Shown here: positions 55,670 to 64,000 of the stretch, piece after piece | Layout of the letters: each line of letters begins with the position of its first letter | How positions within the stretch are numbered: the stretch's first letter is position 1 | Assembly (NCBI RefSeq): GCF_905147045.1 | Contig: NC_065914.1 | Span: 6,634,001 to 6,698,000 of the forward strand | From: Nymphalis io | Lineage: Eukaryota > Arthropoda > Insecta > Lepidoptera > Nymphalidae | Direction: 5' to 3' | DNA: 64,000 bases | The notes under the pieces: generated by a model | Database searches by the model: none | Told to the model about the DNA's origin: nothing | What the model saw: only the letters and a program-made list of their open reading frames with translations | Translations under genes and position numbers: made by a program

Positions 55670-58635
55670 AATCACTAACAAATGAGAAATAATTTATAAA
55701 TTCCTGCAAATATTAAGGTCTAGGCCTCCGTTGTTATAAGCTGCAGCGGACTAAAACACGCGAAACCACTAATCACTACAAAATGACCGCGAGCTATAAT
55801 TACAACCAAATTGTGAGCACTTTAAATAATCATTATTATTATGGAAAAATGACAAAAACCTTATACAGTATTTTATAAAAGGAAAATAAACATATATATT
55901 ATATGTGTATATATATAAACAGTGACGCTAAAGTCTCGGGTGACAGAAAAAAAGTTTGTATACCCAATTCTAATTGAAGAAGGTGTAAATACATGCAAAG
56001 CTTATATTTATATATTCCATGCGATTTGTTAATAGTTCTGCTGTATTATGCACTACAGACAGTTCTTGATTAATTTACCTTTATTTATAATACAACGCTA
56101 TTCCACTTAACTAGTTATAACCACTTTAATTTAACTTCCAAAGTTCTGATTAAAACTTGACGGACATTGAAAATACCACTTTCTTGCGAATCCACAGTGA
56201 ATATCAAAGATTATTCAAGATAACAATGATATCCCGTCAATTCGATGTCAAAGTTTTTTATTTTTCTTTACTCTTCTTTTGGTTAGAATAGGCTATAGAA
56301 GAAGATGTCTAAAGAAATAAAATAAACAACCCTGTTTTTAGAATTATCAACCCAAAAAAGCAAATTGGAAAAATTCAAATTTTCCCAAATTTCTAACTAA
56401 ATTTCAACATTTATTAAACAGGATGACCTTATATATTATATGAATTGTAAATAATACAATCGCCTGTAACTTTATATATAGTTAAAAGTTTTAAATAAAT
56501 AAAGGTTGCTTTGAAATTACTAACCCTTTTTCGTTCTCGTCCCTTGGTTGGACGTATTTCCTTTCGAAATTGTGACAGTTATTTTGGTTATCAATAAGAA
56601 AGTGTTATCATTCTTGATTGTGTAAAGGAAAACTTTCTCTTTCATACTGTGCCCATTTAAATAAATAAATAAGAAGATAAGATTTTTTTTCAGTACCATA
56701 TCAATTATAAATCATTTTTACTTTATTTTGGCTGTGTGTAACCTTTGTATGATGTATAAGTATGTATTAGTGTCTTGTCTTTAAAGTGTAGGGGGATAGG
56801 GTGTCGGAAATCCGACTGTAAAATGCGTTCACAACTTTAACGCAATTTGGTCGTGTTCTTGTACTTTAACTATGACGTCATTATCCTTCAAGGTCGAATT
56901 TCAATCGTTAAATGTTATGTCTGTCTGCAGATAATGTTTATCAAATTGGATAATTCTAGAAATTGTCTCAAAGGCTGTATGTCTCGAGATTCTCGTGATT
57001 CAAAATCCCAGACCACGTTATTGATAGGTTGTTTGTTTCTTCTGTTAATACATTCTAAGTAGGTGAGTTTGACAGTTAAAAATATAAAAATAACAATATT
57101 TTAATATACTAGATTAGAGAGACCAGTACCAAATGTATTTGCAATTTAATGAATTCGTCTTTAAATTGCGAAGGTGGTGTTTCAATTCCAAGATTTGACC
57201 AACACATACCAATATGTATAAGACAAAATCCTCTAGGAAGCTAAAGTACATAGGTACACAAACTCATGAATAACAAGCTAATGCAATAAGCATATACAAT
57301 ATTACAACTGATTCGATAATTACATACTAAAATATTTAAAGCAGTACTTTCTTCGGCTACTTATATTTTCAAATTAGGATACATTTTGATACGGTTATTT
57401 AATTTTATACATTGTAAGGTTTTTAATAAGTAATTGACAGTAGTACAACTTCATCAACAATAATATTTTTATTTCCTTTCACAAACACAAGACCCTATGT
57501 TACAATGTGAAATAAAAACTAAAAATTAAGAAAAAAGTTAACAGAAACTTGATAGAATTTTCCAGAACAAAAGCCTTTAATATTCCCAGAATTCTTTGTT
57601 CCTTACGTCTGTAGCTTTATGCAGAATTACTTTACTAGTTTTTAATGTTTGAATCCGTATGGTGTTAAGGGAAGTTTAGTGGTAGACTCAGCGAAGAGAA
57701 GTATAAGCGAAGATTACTCTACCAAATGTATCTGCAATATTTCAATAGTTAGCATATATTAGTTTGACGTTACATTTTAATTGTAGAGTCATTTTGAGGA
57801 CAATCATACTGGCAAGGTTTTAAGAAATAAAAGAGCATCCTTTTAATTTGATTTCAATACTAGTTGGTACAATTTAATTCAATACTTAAGCATTAGTCCT
57901 TCTAGCCGGATTACTGTAAAAATGTTAACGTAGAGACAAAAGAAGTTGCTTAAGTTCTAAGAAGTCATGCCGTGACGTTTGTAAAAAAATAATATTCAAA
58001 ACTCGGACATCAGCCCAAGTTTTTCCGAACCGTAGTAGAAAGCAAATAACAAAATAGACTGACAATTAATCATCGTTCACTTGATTTTTATTTTATCAAG
58101 CGTAAAAAATTCTCTTTAACAAATCAAACCCAGTGAGCTATAAGCCGATAAGCATTTGAAAACCCGATTATTAATAACGTAGCTATACAGGTGACTTTGA
58201 TTTATACCATAATCCGGACAAATTTATTAACGGGCAAGAAAAATGCGAAGGTATTTCCTTTGAGGGACGAATATGATGATACGAGCTTTAATACAGACTG
58301 ATGTATTGTTTGAATAAGTAAAATATTTACCAACGTTATGAAGAAAACTGAACTAAGTGGTTAGCATCGTGATCTTAGAATGAATTTCTCGGGCTTATAT
58401 CCGGTAAAGTTTTATTTTATTTTTTGTGTTCGAAATTCGTTTATGTAATTTTGTTATATACAAATATTATATGTCACGCTTTTGATAAAATTCGGTATGG
58501 AGCAAGCTTTAACCCTAAGGATAGATATAAGCTATACTTTTTTGCCCCTCACAACCCCTTTTACGCAGGTAGTCTTTAAATGAAATAATGTAATATAACA
58601 AAATCTTTAAATTTCAACCCGCAGTGGAATAGTAT
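55670..58635. other. Long AT-rich stretch with almost no repeats
   Basis: About 3 kb without a recognised SINE, LINE or exon, apart from a family-H-like patch at 58470-58570 (AAAATTCGGTATGGAGCAAG). It is the largest quiet region in the window. Confidence 0.5.
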
Positions 58636-58647
58636 AATTGAGCTATC
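58636..58647 (+). repeat. Target-site duplication, left copy
   Basis: AATTGAGCTATC; the right copy is at 61242-61253. Confidence 0.9.
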
Positions 58648-58649
58648 AC

Positions 58650-58896
58650 GAGGTCATCGTATACGAAGACAGGGGTGAACACCTAGATTTTATGAAACCA
58701 GAGGCCAAAACACCTTTCCCCCCTGCGGCGCCGACTAGCACGGAACCCCTTCTATGGATCTGAGCGTCTGCAAATAAAAATGTCGGCGCGGCGAACTGCC
58801 CAATCCTCACAGACCCGTGGGGAGCCTAGCCCCAGAAAACCGCAAATGGCTCTGTCTAGAATGATCCGAGATCTGGTCTCCCCGAGAAATAAGTAG
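58650..58896 (+). pseudogene. Disrupted coding-like region upstream of helicase frame
   Basis: One frame (58650-58760) is open from the very start of the insert and contains VYEDRGEHLDF and a proline-rich stretch. A second frame, the same as the helicase frame, is open from 58696 to a TAG at 58894-58896 and contains SARRTAQSSQTRGEPSP. A frameshift somewhere between about 58725 and 58780 would connect them, which fits a decayed C-terminal linker of ORF2. No domain is recognised. The connection is inference. Confidence 0.45.
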
Positions 58897-60426
58897 TCAA
58901 AATCGCTCCAACTTGCCCCAGTATCATCGGCCTCTGCGGACCGACAGGCGACGGTGATGAGGGAATTCCTAAGGTCAGAAGACAAAGGAAAACCCAAAAC
59001 GTCTTGCACCGGTTCGACGAGAGCTGACTGGGGACAAGTCATACCACCAAAGCGAAGACCGGCGTCAAACCCGCGAGACCACGCAGTGAATGCATTTCTA
59101 GAGTTCCAGGCTATAGTGTCAGTGACCCGAGAGGTTCACTTAGCCACCTGTAAAAAGATCATGCAGACCTACCAGCGAGGCAACGAAAAGCTGCTGGAGG
59201 TGGAACTCAATGAAGCCGAGGCGGCCATATACAACAATGACATATCCCAAGTCATCAAAGGGAAAATGTCGGGGTGGTACATGGCCGCTTACAGCACTGC
59301 GGGAGGATTCGAAGCGGAAGAGCGAGAAGACCCACAACCCAAATTTCTCACTCCTGCTGGAGACCCAATCGCGGTGGTTGCCAGATTCACGAGAATCATG
59401 CTGGACGATAGAATACTGGAGATGGCTAAGTCCATCTCAGGTGATCTAGACGTCGACGCATCACTCGTGGGCTGGGAACTACCAAGACTATCTTGGATCA
59501 ATGGAGTACCGGGCTGCGGAAAAACGAATCACATAGTCAGGAACTTCGACGAGAACAACGAATTAGTAGTCACCAATACAGTGGAAGCCGCCAAAGACCT
59601 AAAAGAACACCTGTCGCACCGATTTGGCGAAAAAGCCAAATCAAGGGTACGAACTATGGCTTCCATCCTTGTAAATGGTATCCATGAGGACATAAGGTGC
59701 GATCACCTAACGGTTGACGAAGCCCTCATGAACCATTTCGGAGCCATAGTGATGGCGGCTAGACTATCCGGGGCCAAGGAGGTGGTTCTCGTCGGAGATA
59801 TAAACCAGTTGCCTTATATCGACAGAGAAAATCTGTTCGAAATGAGGTACTGTCGCCCTAACCTGACAAAAAACATTACTAGAGAGTTGTCATGCACATA
59901 CCGGTGCCCCATGGACGTCGCATTTGCCATCGGCGACGTATAGAGAGCCATATACTCTGCCAACCCCATCGTCCACTCCCTAAAGGTGGATAGGTTCACT
60001 GGCGCGAAAATACCATCAGACCAAACCGGAACCCTATACCTGGTCCACACGCAGGAAGAAAAGAAACTCCTGATGGACCAGGGATACCACAAAGGCGTAG
60101 GGTCACGCGTCATGACCATCCATGAATCGCAGGGACAGACCTATGGCGAAGTCATCATCATCCAGACCAGACGCGTGAGGCTCCGAGTTCATGAAAGTAT
60201 ATCTCACGCGGTAGTAGCTGTCACCAGACACACCAACACTTGTGTCTACTACACGGATGACGGTGACGATGTAATCGGCGGTTTCATCGGCCGAGCGGTG
60301 GGGGCCTCAAGAATGACCAACGTAGAGCACAGCCTAAAAATGGCCATTCATAAACGAGACAGCACTGTCGCAGAGGCTGTGCTCTCGTTGATCAAACGGA
60401 GTGCAGCGCCCGCTACCCAAAAATAG
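58897..60426 (+). pseudogene. Viral superfamily 1 RNA helicase domain (tobamo/virga-like) in LINE ORF2
   Basis: The frame is open from 58897 to 59940, has one TAG at 59941-59943, and continues in the same frame from 59944 to a TAG at 60424-60426; the first ATG is at 58957. Visible motifs: Walker A GVPGCGKT (59503-59526); Walker B region VVLVGDINQLPYID with the acidic GD (GGAGAT from 59794); TYRCP (59896-59910); TIHESQGQT (60115-60141); VVAVTRHT (60211-60234). These are motifs I, II, III/IV, V and VI of the viral_helicase1 family, which unwinds RNA with NTP in plus-strand RNA virus replicases. About 180 residues before Walker A have no recognised domain. No methyltransferase, polymerase or capsid part is present. 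Only one internal stop in over 500 codons indicates a young insertion or one still under constraint until recently. Confidence 0.88.
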
Positions 60427-61205
60427 AAAAATACTCTTAAAATTATAAACTTATAACTTAACTATCATAAGATGTAATAAATGTAATATGTAATAAATGT
60501 ATAAATTAATATAATGTAACGCCTGTAAGGATAATACAAATAAAAAAAGTATATTAGAGGGTGGATCTACCAGTTATCTGTCCGATAGCTGGTTGGAATC
60601 ACTACGGGTACGCGACCCCGGACTGCTCTAGCTACTAGTGTCACATTCCTGTATCTTCCGTGATCACAGTATCCTCCCCCCTCTCCTTGATACGTTGTTT
60701 CCCAAAATTATTCCAGCGTCACGCCAAAGAAGAAGGAAAACTAATATTAAACCCGGAGCGGTGCCTCCGTTTAGGCGTAAGCCAGTAACCTGCGGCCAAA
60801 CCAGCACCACACGTATTGACTCGTCATTCCTGCGGATCCTGCTGGGATCCTGAGGAGGAGAGGGTGGCATGGGTACTGGGCAAGCCCGTGTTGCCATAAA
60901 GTCGCCTGCCCAGGCGTAGCAGCATCCACGGAGAGGACACTTCGCTCACCTGTCTTGCAGGTGGAAAACAACACGGAGAGTGGCTTGCTTAAATCATCTG
61001 ACAAAGATGCAGAGGCCTATATATATATATATATTATGGTCAGTACGGGTCACCCTCCAAATTAAGACCTTCGGAGGGAAAGAAGACCAGCTGCTGCAGT
61101 GGCGTTATAGTGGTTAAGTTATTGTAAGCATAGTGTAACTACTGTAGCGCTCAGTGCGTCAAAATTTGTTCCCTAAATAAAAAACAAATAGTAATTAAAA
61201 AAAGG
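60427..61205 (+). other. Probable 3' UTR of the helicase-bearing element
   Basis: It begins with about 130 bases rich in A and T with repeated GTAATAAATGTA-like phrases. A GC-rich part follows in which short frames on both strands look accidental, then a (TA)n tract at 61019-61034. The block GCGTTATAGTGGTTAAGTT (61102-61120) and an AATAAA near 61175 lie in the last part. The style resembles R1-type LINE 3' UTRs. Confidence 0.55.
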
Positions 61206-61227
61206 CACGGGCACCTTTGAGCCTGTG
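61206..61227 (+). other. Terminal hairpin before the A-tail
   Basis: CACGGGC (61206-61212) pairs with GCCTGTG (61221-61227), with one G-T pair, around the loop ACCTTTGA. It lies 7 bases before the A-run, where LINE RNAs often carry the structure bound by their reverse transcriptase. Confidence 0.55.
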
Positions 61228-61241
61228 GATGTCATAAAAAA

Positions 61242-61253
61242 AATTGAGCTATC
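61242..61253 (+). repeat. Target-site duplication, right copy
   Basis: AATTGAGCTATC, directly after the A-run. Confidence 0.9.
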
Positions 61254-61643
61254 TATTAAGGATATAGAGAAATATCTATTAAGGAATAGGATAAAAATTC
61301 ATTGTGCAGCGATGAGAAATTAACAGTAAATTTTAAAAAAATTAGAATATAATTCTTATATTAATTACAAGTTCACAGATCCCAATTGTCTATTTGTAGA
61401 CCACTAAACATAAGCGTGTTTGCATTTGTTTTCTAATATATATATATATTATAAAACTTGTATATGTGTTTATATGTATTTATTGCTGAACAAATCTTCG
61501 TACAGTGTACCTTCATTTATAATCCCGTGCATCGGAAAGCACATACAAACATGGATCCCGCAATATTTGGTTAAGATTCATGTGTTCTAACACATTATTA
61601 ATTAAAAGGAGAGGATTTTTTATATCTTTTTTAAGTATTGTTA
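61254..61643. other. AT-rich DNA, nothing recognised
   Basis: Includes a short TA tract near 61436-61449. Confidence 0.5.
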
Positions 61644-61656
61644 TATGTCTATCTGC

Positions 61657-62029
61657 CTGCCTCGTAGGTCTAGTGGTTTTATGTAAGGCCGCAGACCCAA
61701 TGGTCCTGTGTTCAATTCCCAGGTCGGGCCAATAAAAAGGTATCGGGTTTTTCTGTCAGAAAATTCTCAATAGCAGCCCGGAGTCTGGAAGTTGGAAGTG
61801 TACAACACTCCTGTGCCTCGGAAAGCACCTTAAGCCGTTGGTACTGCGCTTGAACTCTTTCCGGTCGTGTGGGATTGCCGTCTCATCGGATTATCGGGTG
61901 AGGGAAGAGTGTGCACCTGTGTTTGCGCACACACTTGTGCACTATAATATCTCCTGTGTAGTTGGCTAATCTCTTGAGATTGGCCACCGTAGCCGAAATC
62001 GGTCTGGAGATAATAATAATTATTATTAT
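61657..62029 (+). mobile_element. Full-length SINE-D with 13-bp target duplication
   Basis: Bracketed by TATGTCTATCTGC at 61644-61656 and 62030-62042. Head TGCCTCGTAGGTCTAGTGGT, B-box GTGTTCAATTCCC, long middle with GTGCCTCGGAAAGCACCTTA, tail (ATT)n. Confidence 0.96.
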
Positions 62030-62259
62030 TATGTCTATCTGCACATACTACGACTGCTCATTGTACGATTTCATGGGGTCATAAGGGTGGTGAGACCCAA
62101 CTGGCTGTAGGCTAATGTTTAGCACTGGATTGTAATGTATGGGGTAGTTTTAAAATATTACTTTTATAACTGTGGGTAATTGTAAACCCATGTATGGTGG
62201 TCTCTCGCTATTAAACGCTCAACCGAATGGACGTCTTTTATTGCGCTCAGTAATTATCC

Positions 62260-62832
62260 TCAAATTATACACCCCGCATCTAAATACAATTCATTACGAC
62301 GTACAAAATATGGCTTAAGATCTTCATCGTCGCACGCCTTGGACCACCCGGATTGTAAGTATAAAATTACTTTCTTAAGTATGTTATCCTTATTCTGATG
62401 TTCTACTACTGTCTTCCGTGTTATAGGTAAAAAATTTTGTATGAAATTAACGTAAGTTTTCTCCTCTACTTGTAGTTTCCCTTCTCCCGTTGGAAATCTA
62501 GATAAAGCATCGGCCGCGTTCTTATTACTTTGAACGTATTCAATATTATAATTATAACCAGCTAAAATAACGGCCCACCGTTGCATTCTGCTAGCCGCTA
62601 TTGTAGGGATACCATGTTTATCACCGAAAATAGCTACCAACGGTTTATGATCCGTGCGTAACGTAAATTTCCTTCCGTATAAGTACGTGTGAAATTTTTT
62701 AATGCCATAAATAATAGCTAAAGCTTCCTTTTCTATTTGAGCATACGATTTCTCAGCAGCATTAAGTACCCGAGACGCATAAGCTATAGGTCGCTCCCCT
62801 TTAGCGGTTATATGTATAAGATAACATAACAT
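62260..62832 (-). pseudogene. Gypsy-type retrotransposon RNase H/connection fragment
   Basis: On the - strand the frame reads ITAKGERPIAYASRVLNAAE, then EKEALAIIYGIKKFHTYLYG, RTDHKPLVAIFGDKHGIP (RNase H aspartate in TDHKPL) and NAADALSRFP (end of RNase H). It then runs into the connection region toward integrase and stops at YLDAGCII. About 190 codons are open. Sequence before ITAKGE does not match, so the fragment is cut at about 62815 and 62266 and has no LTRs. A retroviral-type reverse transcriptase should precede it in an intact element. Confidence 0.9.
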
Positions 62833-62834
62833 AA

Positions 62835-63390
62835 CATTTGGATGAGATTATTTTTGGCCCATGCTGTTTTGGCCATTGAAAAACAAAAAGTTTCAAAATT
62901 GACTAACTACTAGAATTACGGCTTCCACCTTAAAGATCTTCAAGAAATATGTAAAATTGAACAAAATCGGTACAATAAAAATTCCTTTGCATGAAAGACT
63001 GGTAGTTGTAGACACTGATCAGCTTGGAAACTTTTACAGAATCATATCACCTAAACGTTATTTAACAAGCGCTGCATTTGAACTTGACCTTGAAATTCGA
63101 CTCTCATACCGTTTCCATAAAAAACACAAAAAAAAAATGCTTGTGTTATTAAAAAACTGTTGATATAAATCATAGCGAGTGACGCTATCCCCACCATTAA
63201 ATATTGACGAGCTCTCCAAAAACTGCGCGGCATTTTGCATGCACCTCGCTTTTTAAATGGAAGCTGACATTGCATATTCCATATAAAATTTACATTTCCT
63301 GTTTTTGAACCATGCATTTTTATAAATAGTAAGTATTCCCACTTATTATTATCAACATGTAGGCGGTAGGCGTCCTCTCTTTCTTTAAAT
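62835..63390. other. AT-rich DNA without recognised gene
   Basis: Frames on both strands at 62957-63317 are short and have no recognised domain; a decayed transposon is possible. Confidence 0.35.
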
Positions 63391-63393
63391 CGG

Positions 63394-63555
63394 TGAAATT
63401 AGTCACATGCAGGCTTCCTCACGATTTCCTTCACCGACGATCACGAGATGAATTATAAAAACCAATTAAGCACTTAAGCAGTGAGTGCTTGCCTGGGTTT
63501 GAACCCGCAATCATTGGCTTAGATTGACGCGCTTTAACCACTTGGCCAGCTCGCA
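63394..63555 (-). mobile_element. SINE-A variant, head half
   Basis: AAATTAGTCACATGCAGGCT, GGGTTTGAACCCGCAATCAT and a head CACTTGGCCAGCTCG. Its B-box is well kept although the body is diverged. Confidence 0.82.
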
Positions 63556-63726
63556 ATATACATATAAAAAACTTATTTAAATATCTGGTCCGTTTGTCTA
63601 CAATCTTCTTTTTGGTAGCTACTAACGAGCTTTCACGTTATCGATAAAAAAATGCATATTAGAGTAGAAAAAAATATGTTGGAAACAAGAACAACAACAA
63701 TTTCATGTCGGTTATTTTTTGTTTTG

Positions 63727-63947
63727 TACTTGGTGAGAGGGCTTTGTGCAAGCCCGTTTGGGTAGGCATCACCCATTCACGTATTCTACCGCCAAACAGA
63801 AACATATAGTACTGTTGTGTTTCAGTTTGAAGAGTTGCATGTAACTACGAGGGACATAGCACCTTAGTTTCCAAGGTCAATGGCCTTGAAATATTTCAGG
63901 CCAATGTCTCTATTTCGAATTCACCTCCCTATTTTATAAAAAAAAAA
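63727..63947 (+). mobile_element. SINE-B copy, diverged
   Basis: TACTTGGTGAGAGGGCTTTG, GGGTAGGCATCACCCATTCA, and an A-tail at 63938-63947. Confidence 0.87.
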
Positions 63948-64000
63948 CAGTAACAGTAACAGCCTGTGAATGTCCCACTGCTGAGCTAAGGCCTCCTCTC
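63948..64000 (-). mobile_element. SINE-A, cut by window end
   Basis: CAGTAACAGTAACAGCCTGT and ATGTCCCACTGCTGAGCTAA. Its tail directly abuts the A-tail of the preceding SINE-B. Confidence 0.9.

Larger units (their letters stand above)
58648..61241 (+). mobile_element. 5'-truncated LINE (R1-type, inferred) bearing a viral-type helicase
   Basis: A 2594-bp insertion bounded by perfect 12-bp direct repeats and ending in a run of A just before the right repeat, as expected for target-primed reverse transcription. In order it holds a short upstream coding-like stretch with frame disruption (58650-58896), a long frame with a superfamily 1 helicase domain (58897-60426), a short AT-rich stretch (60427-60560), a GC-rich probable 3' UTR (60561-61010), a TA tract, and a terminal part with a 7-bp hairpin (61206-61227). 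It is visibly GC-richer than the surrounding DNA. R1 LINEs with a tobamovirus-like helicase at the end of ORF2 are known in insects (from memory of a 2015 report). No reverse transcriptase remains to confirm the clade. The alternative is a viral RNA copied in by LINE machinery; the long cellular-type 3' UTR argues against it. Confidence 0.75.

Noticed and set aside
58752..59042. Open frame on the - strand opposite the helicase region
   Set aside because: It is the shadow of the GC-rich + strand frame; the + frame contains all helicase motifs, the - frame none.
60638..61004. Overlapping short frames on both strands downstream of the helicase frame
   Set aside because: No recognised domain, no common extension, and the region fits the element's 3' UTR.
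58648..61241. Free endogenous virus (whole virga-like genome segment)
   Set aside because: Only a helicase is present, with no capping, polymerase or structural part, and a long non-viral-looking 3' region; a LINE with a captured domain explains more. It cannot be excluded from this copy alone.

Overview
The window is AT-rich, intron- or intergenic-like DNA from a moth or butterfly, most likely a nymphalid. This rests on several lepidopteran-type SINE families present in many copies, on non-LTR retrotransposon fragments of R1, RTE and CR1/Jockey type, a Gypsy pol fragment, a mariner remnant and small fold-back DNA elements. I find no complete host protein gene, no rRNA, no genuine tRNA gene and no CRISPR. 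Two short stretches look like possible host exons (9459-9540 on + and 26632-26697 on -), both unproven.

Four repeat families make up most of what can be annotated; the letters are mine. SINE-A (about 300 bp, tRNA-derived) has a head with pol III A- and B-box-like sequences and a (TTACTG)n tail. SINE-B (about 280 bp) starts near TACTTGGTGGTAGGGC and ends CCTATTCTATAAAA; its class is not certain. SINE-C (about 260 bp, tRNA-derived) ends in an ATT-rich tail. SINE-D (about 370 bp, tRNA-derived) has an (ATT)n tail and 13-bp target-site duplications in its two full copies. They are nested in one another at 34 kb, 44.9 kb, 48.7-49.3 kb and 55.3-55.6 kb, which gives relative ages.

Region by region. 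0-10 kb: mariner remnant (795-1190), many SINEs, and an RTE LINE whose 5' part is inverted (6508-7707), the pattern left by twin priming. 10-19 kb: sparse, with a 128-bp LINE tail flanked by a 15-bp target duplication (11663-11820), two copies of a fold-back element, and LINE debris inside a SINE-B. 19.9-24 kb: a segmental duplication whose second copy carries a 540-bp solo-LTR-like insertion; the first copy preserves the empty site. 24-58 kb: SINE-dominated, with an RTE 3' end (50.4 kb) and a CR1/Jockey ORF2 end (51.1 kb). 58.6-61.3 kb: the most interesting locus. 61.3-64 kb: SINE-D, a Gypsy RNase H fragment and SINEs.

The key locus, 58648-61241, is a GC-rich insertion bounded by a 12-bp direct repeat and ending in a short A-tail, which is the mark of LINE target-primed insertion. 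It carries a long reading frame with all core motifs of a plus-strand RNA virus superfamily 1 helicase (tobamovirus/virga-like), interrupted by one in-frame TAG. From memory of published work, some insect R1 LINEs have such a helicase fused to the C-terminus of ORF2. A 5'-truncated copy of such a LINE explains the structure better than a free viral integration. No reverse transcriptase domain remains in this copy, so the R1 assignment is inference.
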